The notes under the pieces were generated by a model, which did not search any database, was not told the origin of the DNA, and saw only the letters and a list, made by a program, of their open reading frames with translations. A stretch of DNA of 64,000 nucleotides from Deferribacterales bacterium Deferri_01 (lineage in GTDB: Bacteria; Chrysiogenota; Deferribacteres; Deferribacterales; Geovibrionaceae), in NCBI GenBank assembly GCA_001603805.1, contig LUZY01000009.1, positions 62,001-126,000 of the forward strand, written 5' to 3'. Position 1 is the stretch's first letter, and the number at the start of each line of letters is the position of its first letter. This document shows positions 56,200 to 64,000 of this stretch, one piece after another. The position numbers and the translations under genes were made by a program.

Positions 56200-57500
56200 A
56201 ACAGACCTCCTGAGTTCCTGTTCAATCTGTCTAGTATAATTGCCACAGCGCTCCGCACGGAAAGGTGATTAAATTCACCTGTGCCGTCAATCGGCTGGAG
56301 AATATTGTCCGCCATGCGGAAAATATCTTCCGTAAAGCCCCAACCTGTTCCGAACATGAGAAGGCATGGTTCATCAAGGGAGGCTTGCGCCAACTGCGGA
56401 TAGCTTATATTGGCTCTATCGGTTCGTGCGGTAGTGGCAACAATGCGGGGTCGTTGTCCTTCCACACGTTCGATTTCTTCCAAAACTTCCATAAGGCTTT
56501 CTTTAAGGGCTGTGCCCATAAAAGCCTGTTTTCTGTTTGCGTTGTAAGTCGCACCGTAACCTTCCAGCCAGTGGTCTATGACCCTGGATGCGATTTCGCG
56601 CTGGGCTGAGAGGGGGGTGACAACAAAATATTTTCTGACACCGTAGGTGGTGCAGCTTCTGGAGATGTCATGCAGATCCATATTTGTGATGGAGGTTGCA
56701 ACAACATCCTTCTCCTTATCTTTCATCGGATAATGAAGAAGAGCTACATATAACCTTCTGGATTTTATTTTGTCAAGTGTTAACTTTCTTAAAAATGCTC
56801 TGTCCTGATCATTCAGCGGGGCTTCCTGAAGAAGATCGGGTCTTCTTTCAAAGGTAATTTTCAGTGATTGTTCTCTCCGCCAGCGGTCAATTTCTGCATG
56901 GTTGCCGTTCATAAGGACTTCCGGCACGCTAAGTCCTTCGTATTCTGATGGTCTTGTGTAGTGCGGATATTCAAGAAGCCCTGTGGAGTAAGAATCTTCA
57001 ACGGAGGAGTTTTCATCACCGAGAACACCGGGGATGAGCCTTGCCACTGAATCGATTACAGTCATTGCGGCAAATTCGCCGCCTGTGAGTATAAAATCTC
57101 CGAGAGAAAGTGATTCATCTACCACGAGATCGTATATCCTTTCGTCTGCGCCTTCGTACCTTCCGCATATAAATGTGAGACTTTCATATTCAAGAAGCCG
57201 TTCAGCCTCTTTCTGATTAAATCTTCTGCCTCTGGGATCAAGCATGATAACCCTTGTTGCAGGGTCGGTTTTTTTGAGCGCCCTTACTGATTCAACAACT
57301 GGTTCAGCCTTCATAACAAGACCGTGTCCGCCGCCGAACTGGCAGTCATCTGTTTTGCGGTGTTTATCGTAGGCGTGTTCTCTTATGTCAAATGCGTTTA
57401 TTTCGAGTATGCCTTTTTCTGCGGCTTTGGAGATTACTCCGAAGGAAAATGGGGCTTTAGCCATTTCCGGAAAGATTGTGAGGATGTTATATCTCTTCAC
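56196..57500 (-). CDS. trmD: TrmD tRNA (guanine-N1)-methyltransferase fused to a second SPOUT methyltransferase domain
   Basis: 434 residues, against about 240-250 for normal TrmD. Residues 1-245 are TrmD, which makes m1G37 in t[39 protein letters not shown] and LTGGEFAAM, with the knot intact. Residues about 250-434 are a separate SPOUT-type domain ([58 protein letters not shown]) that exists as a standalone protein family (COG4752-like) in some bacteria. No stop or frame change lies between them. Second activity is unknown. It overlaps rimM by 14 bp. Confidence 0.93.
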   Translation of the reverse strand: MKRYNILTIFPEMAKAPFSFGVISKAAEKGILEINAFDIREHAYDKHRKTDDCQFGGGHGLVMKAEPVVESVRALKKTDPATRVIMLDPRGRRFNQKEAERLLEYESLTFICGRYEGADERIYDLVVDESLSLGDFILTGGEFAAMTVIDSVARLIPGVLGDENSSVEDSYSTGLLEYPHYTRPSEYEGLSVPEVLMNGNHAEIDRWRREQSLKITFERRPDLLQEAPLNDQDRAFLRKLTLDKIKSRRLYVALLHYPMKDKEKDVVATSITNMDLHDISRSCTTYGVRKYFVVTPLSAQREIASRVIDHWLEGYGATYNANRKQAFMGTALKESLMEVLEEIERVEGQRPRIVATTARTDRANISYPQLAQASLDEPCLLMFGTGWGFTEDIFRMADNILQPIDGTGEFNHLSVRSAVAIILDRLNRNSGGLL

Positions 57501-57999
57501 TTATAAGTCCTGCGCTGTTGACGGTGATCCGTCTGTTTGCCGTATCTATTTTAAGCACATGATGTTCATTGTTGGATACCATCCAGCTTTTGCCGCCTTC
57601 GGTGATAATGAATACATCATTGCTGCCTGTTTCCATGTAATCGGTGAGCCTGCCTATGTAGTTTCCGTTCTCATCCACAACTTCGGCATTTTCAATTTTA
57701 TGCCAGTAGACGTTTCCTTCATCCTCTTCGGGAAGGACATCTTCCGGTATAACGACATCAAACCCTTTGAGAGCCTGAGCCTGTTCTTTTGTTTCGATAC
57801 CTTTGACCTGAACAAGGATCGCACTGCCGTGTTCATGCATGTATTCTATTTCATATGAGCCTTTTATGGCTCCGTCACGGGCTGTCATAAGGTACAGCAT
57901 ATCCCCGTAAAGCTGCGGATTATCCGTATTTGGGGCAATTCTGATTGTTCCATCCAGTCCATGTGAACCGGTTATGAACCCGACTCTTACAAAATTCAT
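57487..57999 (-). CDS. rimM: 16S rRNA processing protein RimM
   Basis: 170 residues: N-terminal RimM domain (VRVGFITGSHGLDGTIRIAPNTD) and PRC-barrel (VYWHKIENAEVVDENGNYIGRLTDYMETGSNDVFII). Assists 30S head maturation with S19. Overlaps trmD by 14 bp. About 60 bp upstream on the minus strand is a terminator-like hairpin that follows khpA. Confidence 0.95.
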   Translation of the reverse strand: MNFVRVGFITGSHGLDGTIRIAPNTDNPQLYGDMLYLMTARDGAIKGSYEIEYMHEHGSAILVQVKGIETKEQAQALKGFDVVIPEDVLPEEDEGNVYWHKIENAEVVDENGNYIGRLTDYMETGSNDVFIITEGGKSWMVSNNEHHVLKIDTANRRITVNSAGLISEEI

Positions 58000-58060
58000 T
58001 TTTTACCTTGGAATATTCAAAGACTTTTTTTTATAAAAGAGGAAGCCGCTTTCTTTAAAG

Positions 58061-58095
58061 AAAAAAATTCAGCCGGAGTTTTCTCCGGCCGAATT
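58061..58095 (-). terminator. Terminator or attenuator between khpA and rimM
   Basis: GCCGGAG (58072-58078), TTTT, CTCCGGC (58083-58089), extended by AATTC/GAATT after one mismatch, with an A run at 58061-58067 that gives a U tract on the minus strand. It should end or reduce the ffh-rpsP-khpA transcript before rimM-trmD-rplS. Confidence 0.82.
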
Positions 58096-58173
58096 TCCGG
58101 AATTTGTTCAAATGCCGTAACCTCTCTTATATTTTCGATCCCGCCGACCAAAAAAAAGAAAGGGGGTTCGGTA

Positions 58174-58407
58174 TTAATCTTCGAGGATTTCAAGAACCAC
58201 TTTTTTGCCTGCCTTAACACCTGAGGCGTTAAGGATAGTTCTTATGGCTTTAGCGGTTCTGCCCTGCTTTCCGATTACCTTACCGAGGTCGCCGTTGTCC
58301 ACGCGAAGTTCAATGATTGATGCTTTTTCCCCTTCAACTTCTTCGATTCTGACGGCGTCCGGTTTGTCCACGAGCGATTTGACGATGAATTCTACGAGTT
58401 CCTTCAC
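58174..58407 (-). CDS. khpA: KH-domain RNA-binding protein KhpA
   Basis: 77 residues, a single KH domain with the GxxG loop in [16 protein letters not shown]. In other bacteria it pairs with KhpB and binds many RNAs, affecting division and envelope synthesis. Its place between rpsP and rimM is the conserved one. Gap to rpsP is 28 bp. Confidence 0.95.
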   Translation of the reverse strand: MKELVEFIVKSLVDKPDAVRIEEVEGEKASIIELRVDNGDLGKVIGKQGRTAKAIRTILNASGVKAGKKVVLEILED

Positions 58408-58435
58408 GGCTTCACCTCTTCTGATATTAATTTAC

Positions 58436-58702
58436 TCAGGCACCGGTTTCGTGGAATTTTTTTATAATGCCTTCTTTTGAGAGAAGATTTTTAGCGGTGT
58501 CAGTGGGTATAGCGCCGACTTTAAGCCATTTAAGGGCTTTTTCTTCATCGATTTTTACTTCAGCGGGTTCTGTGATGGGGTTGTAGTACCCGAGGATTTC
58601 GATGAAGTTACCGTCTCTTCTTTCTCTGCTGTCTGCTACTACTATTCTGTAGAAAGGTCTTTTTTTGCGACCCATTCTCATGAGTCTGATCTTTGTTGCC
58701 AC
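58436..58702 (-). CDS. rpsP: 30S ribosomal protein S16
   Basis: 88 residues with [28 protein letters not shown] and [10 protein letters not shown], standard for S16. It is 18 bp downstream of ffh in the same operon. Confidence 0.98.
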   Translation of the reverse strand: MATKIRLMRMGRKKRPFYRIVVADSRERRDGNFIEILGYYNPITEPAEVKIDEEKALKWLKVGAIPTDTAKNLLSKEGIIKKFHETGA

Positions 58703-58720
58703 TAGATGTACCTCCGTGAT

Positions 58721-60070
58721 TTACATATTTTTAAAAATATCTTTCATATTCATTTTGCTCAGGTCTTTGCCGGAGCCTAATTTTTTCTTCATGCGTTTCA
58801 TCATCTTGTTCATCTGCTCAAGCTGTGTGCAGAGCTTATTGATGTCGTTTACTGATGAACCGCTTCCTCTGGCTATGCGTTTTTTCCTGCTGGAGTTAAG
58901 AACTTTAGCATTTTTACGCTCATGAGGAGTCATTGACTGTATGATAGCCTCTATGCGTTTAAGCTGCTTATCGTCCACGTTCATCGGACCTGCAGCCGAG
59001 AGTCCAGGTATGAGCCGCATAATGCTTTCGAGGGAGCCCATACGCTTGATCATCTTAAACTGCTTCAGCATGTCTTCAAAATCCAGACCTTTTTTCTGGA
59101 TTTTGCTTGCCAGATCGTCCGCCTCATCAGGGTCAATGGCGTCCTGCGCTCTTTCCACAAGAGAAACAATATCGCCCATTCCGAGGATTCTGGATGCCAT
59201 TCTGTCCGGATAGAACTGTTCAAAGTCTTCCAGTTTTTCTCCGATGGCTATGAATTTAAGGGGCTTGCCCGTAACTTCCTTAATTGAGAGAGCCGCACCG
59301 CCTCTGGCATCACCATCCATTTTGGTGAGGATAATGCCTGTTGCGTCAAGTTTGTCGTTGAATGTCTTGGCGACAGTCACCGCATCCTGACCTGTCATGG
59401 CGTCCGCAACGAAAAGAATTTCATCGGGATTGACGGCGTCTTTTGTTCTTACAAGCTCGTCCATGAGTGTTTCATCAATATGGAGACGGCCTGCCGTATC
59501 TATGATCATAAGATCTTTTGCTGTTTTTTTTGCGTGTGCAAGGGCGTCTGTGGCGATTTTTACAACGTCTTTCGTGTTTCTGTCGGTATAAACATCAGCC
59601 TTAATTTGTTTACCCAGAACTTCAAGCTGATCTATGGCCGCCGGTCTGTAAACGTCAGCAGCAACAAGAAGGACTGATTTGCCTGTTTTCATAAAGAATT
59701 TAGCAAGCTTGCCGGATGTGGTTGTTTTACCTGCACCCTGAAGACCCGCCATCATTATAATTGTGGGCGGCTTAGAGTTGAGGTTTATTTTCGCAGCGGG
59801 ATCATCACCGCCGAGAACATTCACCAGCTCGTCATGCACTATTTTTATAAAAACCTGATCAGGGGTGAGGCTTTTGAGAACCGCTTCGCCAAGGGCTTTT
59901 TCACGGACATTCTCTATGAAACGCTTAACCACCTTGAAGTTTACATCAGCTTCCAGAAGAGCGATACGCACTTGCTTAAGGGCATCCTGTATGTTCTCTT
60001 CCGATATGCGTATCTGTTTACGCATACCTTTAAATACTGCGGTAAGTTTCTCATTCAAAGTGTTGAACAT
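58721..60070 (-). CDS. ffh: Signal recognition particle protein Ffh
   Basis: 449 residues: N domain, G domain with GLQGAGKTTTSGKLA, DVYRPAAIDQL, DTAGRLHIDETLM and TKMDGDARGGAALS, then the methionine-rich M domain with the SRP RNA-binding helix (KRIARGSGSSVNDINKL). Binds signal sequences and delivers ribosomes to FtsY. First gene of the ffh-rpsP-khpA operon. Confidence 0.97.
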   Translation of the reverse strand: MFNTLNEKLTAVFKGMRKQIRISEENIQDALKQVRIALLEADVNFKVVKRFIENVREKALGEAVLKSLTPDQVFIKIVHDELVNVLGGDDPAAKINLNSKPPTIIMMAGLQGAGKTTTSGKLAKFFMKTGKSVLLVAADVYRPAAIDQLEVLGKQIKADVYTDRNTKDVVKIATDALAHAKKTAKDLMIIDTAGRLHIDETLMDELVRTKDAVNPDEILFVADAMTGQDAVTVAKTFNDKLDATGIILTKMDGDARGGAALSIKEVTGKPLKFIAIGEKLEDFEQFYPDRMASRILGMGDIVSLVERAQDAIDPDEADDLASKIQKKGLDFEDMLKQFKMIKRMGSLESIMRLIPGLSAAGPMNVDDKQLKRIEAIIQSMTPHERKNAKVLNSSRKKRIARGSGSSVNDINKLCTQLEQMNKMMKRMKKKLGSGKDLSKMNMKDIFKNM

Positions 60071-60248
60071 TGTCCGTTTTTACCTTCCTGATGCGCAAAA
60101 GCGCAAAAAATACGCACCTTTCCCGTGTGGATGCGGGAACTAAAATTTATATGTGAAAGGGGAGGGTCTGTCAACCGTTTTTATAGGCTTCGCCGGAAGG
60201 GGAGAGGAAAGAGCGGTGCCGCCATCGGAGGAAGCACCGCCAGTTTTT

Positions 60249-61916
60249 TCAGTCTTTATTGATAATCTGTTCGGCTCTGACAAGAGCTTTTGATATATGA
60301 TCTGTTACGTTTTCACTGCCTATTTCTTCGAGAAATCCCATTTTTTTCAAGGCTTTATATGGCTGTTCCTGCACTCCTGATAAAACAAGGGACATTCCGC
60401 TGTTTCTGCATTTATGGTTAAATTCTTCAAGGGCATGGATGCCTGTTGCATCAATGGCAGGCACTTTACGCATTCTTAGTATGAATACCTTCGGCGATTT
60501 CTGGAGAAATGCCAGCATTCCCGCCAGCCTGTCAGCTACACCGAAGAAGAACGGTCCATCAATTTCATATATTTCAACACCGTCAGGAACGTTGTATTTT
60601 GATATTCTGTCAGGATCGTACTTGTTTTCTGCATAGTTCTCTCCGGTGAGGTAGTCCACATGGGTGACATCACTCATACGCTTCATAAAAAGCAGAGCCG
60701 CAAGGACGACACCAACCTGAACGGCAACTGTCAGATCCACAAAAACGGTGAGAAGAAATGTCAGTACAAGAACCCCGCTGTCGCTTTTCGGTGCATTTAA
60801 AAGTCTGCGGAAGCTTTTAAGCTCGCTCATATCCCACGCAACAATGAACAGGACACCTGAAAGAGCTGCAAGGGGGATTCTTTCCGCAAGACCTGACAGG
60901 AACAATACAAATATAAGTACGGTAATGGCATGTATTATACCTGATACAGGTGTTCTTGCCCCTGTTTTAATATTGGTTGCTGTTCTTGCTATGGCTCCTG
61001 TTGCGGGCATTCCTCCGAAAAAGGCAGACATTATGTTTGCCGTTCCCTGCGCTACAAGTTCTGTGTTTGATCTGTGTCTGCTGCCTGTCATACCGTCAGC
61101 TACTACGGCTGAGAGGAGTGATTCAACTCCCGCCAGCAGCGCTATTGTTATTGCATCGGGAAAAACAGCACGTATTTTTTCTATGCTGAATGTAGGTATT
61201 TCAGGCATTGGAAATGTTGAAGGGAGCGAGCCGAACCGATCGCCCACTGTTTCCGCAGGTATTCCGAATATCCATGCAGCAGCAGTAAGACTTGCGATTG
61301 CAGCAACATGGGCAGGAATTCTCGGTGCAAACTTTCTCACAGAGACTATTATGGCGACTGTAGCCAGTCCGACACCGGTAGCATACGGGTTGAGAGTGCC
61401 GAAATTCAGGAAATAAGCCATCCATTTTTCGTGGAATTCGGGCGGCATCTTTTCTATTGTCAGCCCGAAAAAGTCCTTAACCTGCGTGGAAAATATAACC
61501 AGAGCTATTCCCGCTGTAAAGCCGGTGGTGACAGGATAGGGGATGAACTTGATATAAGAACCCACCCTTATCAGTCCCAATATAACAAGGAGAATGCCTG
61601 CTATTATAGTGGCAAGGATCAGCCCGTCGTAGCCGTGTTTTTCTATCACGGCGTATATAATGATGACAAACGCTCCGGTGGGTCCGCCTATCTGATAGCG
61701 GCTGCCGCCAAGAAGCGAGATGAAAAAACCTGCGATAACTGCGGTGAAGAGCCCTTTATCGGGCGTGGTTCCGCTGGCGATTGCAAACGCCATGGCAAGG
61801 GGGATCGCAACGATGCCTACAGTGAGACCGGAGAAAAAGTCCCGTCTCAGTGTTTCTGCGCCGTAACCTTTTTTAAGTTCGGTGAGCAGACTGGGTTTTA
61901 GTGATGTACTGTCCAT
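60249..61916 (-). CDS. SulP-family anion transporter with STAS domain
   Basis: 555 residues with about 12-14 membrane segments (residues 25-430) and the SLC26 signature region IPLAMAFAIASGTTPDKGLFTAVIAGFFISLLGGSRYQIGGPTGAF. A cytosolic C-terminal STAS domain (about 440-545) has MRKVPAIDATGIHALEEF, the usual regulatory serine being replaced by threonine-like context. Family members move sulfate, bicarbonate or organic acids; DAUC-type or other substrate cannot be told. Single gene with a weak hairpin (GCGGTGC/GCACCGC, 60213-60240) after it. Confidence 0.93.
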   Translation of the reverse strand: MDSTSLKPSLLTELKKGYGAETLRRDFFSGLTVGIVAIPLAMAFAIASGTTPDKGLFTAVIAGFFISLLGGSRYQIGGPTGAFVIIIYAVIEKHGYDGLILATIIAGILLVILGLIRVGSYIKFIPYPVTTGFTAGIALVIFSTQVKDFFGLTIEKMPPEFHEKWMAYFLNFGTLNPYATGVGLATVAIIVSVRKFAPRIPAHVAAIASLTAAAWIFGIPAETVGDRFGSLPSTFPMPEIPTFSIEKIRAVFPDAITIALLAGVESLLSAVVADGMTGSRHRSNTELVAQGTANIMSAFFGGMPATGAIARTATNIKTGARTPVSGIIHAITVLIFVLFLSGLAERIPLAALSGVLFIVAWDMSELKSFRRLLNAPKSDSGVLVLTFLLTVFVDLTVAVQVGVVLAALLFMKRMSDVTHVDYLTGENYAENKYDPDRISKYNVPDGVEIYEIDGPFFFGVADRLAGMLAFLQKSPKVFILRMRKVPAIDATGIHALEEFNHKCRNSGMSLVLSGVQEQPYKALKKMGFLEEIGSENVTDHISKALVRAEQIINKD

Positions 61917-62047
61917 ACCTGCACCTAATTAATAATATATAAGTTGTGAAGCATACTCCTCATTATATAAAACTGCAACATACTCTTAATGATAAATATC
62001 TCAAAACATCCATTGAAAAAGATAGAACAGGTGTTATTTTTTAATCT

Positions 62048-62455
62048 ATGAGAAAATTCGCTGTAATTCCCTTACTGTTTATAATATTTGCATGTGCATC
62101 CTTTGAACCTGAAATTGTAAACCAGGGTGCAATTTACGAGATGAGAGGCTTTGAACTGAGCCTTGAAGACAATGTTCTGACAGTTAAAAATACATATTCA
62201 GAGAAAGTTTCACGTCTTCAGGTAGATGCTGAATATATTAAGGACGATGCTGTTATAGGCACATTTGTCAGTGTGGGCATAGCTCTTGAACCCGGAGGAG
62301 AGAGGCTTTACACACTTGTGATACCGCAGGGTACTGATAAAGTGAAAGTCTCTTACAGAGAGTACCCCTACGGAGAAGAGAGTGGCTCTCTTTTTATTCC
62401 GAACACCGGCAGAGTTGGCAAAACCGGTGCAGTTTATTTCATCCTTAATAATTAG
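62048..62455 (+). CDS. Small lipoprotein of unknown function
   Basis: 135 residues. The N terminus MRKFAVIPLLFIIFAC ends in a lipobox with C16 as lipidation site. The mature part (about 120 residues) is predicted beta-rich, with EIVNQGAIYEMRGFELSLEDNVLTVKN-type strands, and ends in GAVYFILNN. It resembles no family I can name with confidence. A strong dyad at 62484-62506 follows. It stands alone between the divergent SulP gene and glnK. Confidence 0.75.
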   Translation: MRKFAVIPLLFIIFACASFEPEIVNQGAIYEMRGFELSLEDNVLTVKNTYSEKVSRLQVDAEYIKDDAVIGTFVSVGIALEPGGERLYTLVIPQGTDKVKVSYREYPYGEESGSLFIPNTGRVGKTGAVYFILNN

Positions 62456-62483
62456 TTCCTTTTTAGTTCTGTTTTTAGCCAGT

Positions 62484-62506
62484 TGCTGATTAAAAATTAA
62501 TCAGCA
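62484..62506. repeat. Perfect dyad between the lipoprotein gene and the glnK promoter
   Basis: TGCTGATTAA (62484-62493) and TTAATCAGCA (62497-62506) flank AAA. It is followed by a T/C-rich stretch but no clean T run, so it may be a terminator for the lipoprotein gene. It lies about 60 bp upstream of the sigma-54 promoter, where an activator site could also be. Confidence 0.55.
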
Positions 62507-62566
62507 CTTTCCCTTTTATTTTTCAAAATGTCTCTTAAATCTTTGTTGTTAATCGTAAAACAATTC

Positions 62567-62583
62567 TTGGCACATCTGTTGCT
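62567..62583 (+). promoter_or_regulatory. Sigma-54 promoter of glnK-amtB
   Basis: TTGGCAC, 5 bp, TTGCT matches the -24/-12 consensus (TGGCAC-N5-TTGCW) exactly. Transcription should begin near 62594, giving a 26-nt leader to glnK. It implies control by nitrogen status through an NtrC-type activator. Confidence 0.88.
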
Positions 62584-62607
62584 TTCATAAGAACATCACC
62601 GGAATAA

Positions 62608-62958
<351 letters not shown>

Positions 62959-62985
62959 TTCCGCAGACAGGTGCAAGGAGGATAT

Positions 62986-64000
62986 ATGAAAAAAATTATT
63001 ATAATGCTCGGACTGGTGCTTATGGCAGCATCCGGCTTCGCAGACGAAGAACCTCTTACTCTTGAAGGGGTTCAGGCTTCAGTAGATGCGGTACAGGCAA
63101 ATGCAGACTGGCTCTGGACACTTATAGCAGCATTCATGGTCTTTTTTATGCAGCTTGGTTTCGCTATGGTTGAAACAGGCTTTACCAGAGCAAAAAACGC
63201 AGTAAACATAATTATGAAAAACCTTCTGGACTTTTCCATGGGTGCAATCGGCTACTGGGCAGTGGGCTTTGCGCTTATGTTCGGTGCCACAACAACAGGC
63301 TTTTTCGGTACCGAAGGCTTTTTTCTTTCCAACTGGGATATGCAGGACCACTGGACACTCGCATTCTGGATTTTCCAGACAGTTTTCTGCGCCACATCGG
63401 CTACAATAGTTTCAGGAGCTATGGCAGAGAGAACTAACCTTAAAGCCTATCTTCTTTTCAGCCTTGTGATGTCAACAATTATCTACCCCATAGCAGGCAG
63501 CTGGTACTGGGGTTCACTCTTCCACGGTGAAGGCTGGATAGAAGCGTTCGGATTCATAGATTTCGCAGGCTCAACAGTTGTTCACTCAATAGGCGGCTGG
63601 GCTGCTCTCGCCGGTGCTATAGTCGTGGGACCCAGAATAGGTAAATTTGCCAAAGACGGTTCCGTAAGAGCTATACCCGGACACAACATCCCCCTCGCTA
63701 CCATCGGTGTTTTTATACTGTGGTTCGGCTGGTACGGATTCAACGTTGGTTCTGAAACTGCTGCAGACACTGCACTTCCCCTTATCGCTGTGAACACTAC
63801 ACTTGCTCCCGCTGCGGGCGTTCTTGTTGCTCTTTTCACAACTGTATTTCTTTACAAAAAATTCGATGCTGGTATGTCTCTCAACGGCGCTCTTGCAGGT
63901 CTTGTGGGAATCACCGCAGGCTGCGCTAACGTAACACCTGCTTTTGCAGTTCTCATAGGTGCAATTGCAGGCTTCCTTGTAGTGTTCAGCGTTATCTTCT
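62986..64000 (+). CDS. amtB: Ammonium transporter AmtB, truncated by the window edge
   Basis: Frame from ATG 62986 (AAGGAGG at 62976-62982) open to the right edge, 338 codons seen. A signal peptide (about 1-20) is followed by membrane segments with FMVFFMQLGFAMVETGFTRAKN, CATSATIVSGAMAERTNL, and DFAGSTVVHSIGGWAALAGA, whose histidine is the first of the channel twin-His pair. The second histidine lies beyond the window. Cotranscribed with glnK from the sigma-54 promoter. Confidence 0.96.
   Translation, partial: MKKIIIMLGLVLMAASGFADEEPLTLEGVQASVDAVQANADWLWTLIAAFMVFFMQLGFAMVETGFTRAKNAVNIIMKNLLDFSMGAIGYWAVGFALMFGATTTGFFGTEGFFLSNWDMQDHWTLAFWIFQTVFCATSATIVSGAMAERTNLKAYLLFSLVMSTIIYPIAGSWYWGSLFHGEGWIEAFGFIDFAGSTVVHSIGGWAALAGAIVVGPRIGKFAKDGSVRAIPGHNIPLATIGVFILWFGWYGFNVGSETAADTALPLIAVNTTLAPAAGVLVALFTTVFLYKKFDAGMSLNGALAGLVGITAGCANVTPAFAVLIGAIAGFLVVFSVIF

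Noticed and set aside
58017-58220. 67-codon minus-strand frame between khpA and rimM
   Set aside because: It overlaps khpA and contains the terminator hairpin; sequence looks non-coding.
60213-60240. Small SRP RNA tip (GCGGTGC...GGAGGAAGCACCGC) near ffh
   Set aside because: The GGAGGAAGC segment is suggestive, but the conserved 5' internal loop and GGAA tetraloop are missing, and the arms are too short for SRP RNA.

Overview
The window reads as chromosomal DNA of a Gram-negative, motile, probably anaerobic or microaerophilic bacterium. The gene set fits the Deferribacterota (Geovibrio/Denitrovibrio type): an AcnB-type aconitase, a ferredoxin-linked 2-oxoglutarate oxidoreductase beside succinyl-CoA synthetase, a TrmD fused to a second SPOUT domain, many sensor kinases with an H-Q-W-x-Q-P-L phosphoacceptor motif, and secreted proteins with ordinary signal peptides. 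This placement is inference from gene content; no taxonomic marker was compared.

Layout. 1-2.5 kb: class I fumarase (partial, minus) head to head with class II fumarase fumC. 2.5-5.9 kb: a minus-strand set of XRE regulator, S8 (subtilisin-like) peptidase and a lone receiver domain, with a divergent small HTH gene and a perfect palindrome between them. 6.3-15.6 kb: a TCA-cycle block (acnB, mdh, sucCD, oorDABC); acnB and mdh share one operator-like palindrome, and sucC has a leader that can hide its ribosome binding site and contains a possible leader peptide. 15.8-20.9 kb: two PAS histidine kinases flanking a Fic protein. 21.1-21.5 kb: three tandem 121-bp palindromic repeats in front of a DEAD-box helicase. 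23-34 kb: smc, a chemoreceptor, ftsY with an unknown gene, an SPL-like radical SAM gene and a ROK kinase, then a diguanylate cyclase. 34.4-43.8 kb: a secreted M1-peptidase/ChaN/PDZ fusion, a transglutaminase-like protein, a short molybdopterin oxidoreductase, and two overlapping kinase-like genes with decayed active sites.

43.9-50.2 kb is accessory: small terminase, large terminase and a short portal protein with no other phage genes, followed by a secreted protein, a PilZ protein and three CI/LexA-like regulators whose S24 protease residues are altered, around a tRNA-Pro. 50.3-53.6 kb holds a DUF2062 protein, a MinD/FlhG-type ATPase and a CheW-CheZ fusion. 53.6-54.9 kb is 1.3 kb of non-coding DNA with a strong cluster of DnaA-box-like words and a long direct repeat. 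54.9-60.1 kb is the translation block rpsI, rplM, rplS, trmD, rimM, khpA, rpsP, ffh (all minus). 60.2-64 kb: a SulP transporter, a small lipoprotein, and a sigma-54 promoter driving glnK-amtB (amtB runs off the right end).

How they work together: the left block runs the 2-oxoglutarate to malate arm of the TCA cycle with ferredoxin chemistry. Chemotaxis, c-di-GMP and kinase genes provide sensing. The candidates for something undescribed are the XRE/S8-peptidase module, the sucC leader, the tandem decayed kinases, the packaging-gene remnant with protease-dead repressors, and the origin-like region.
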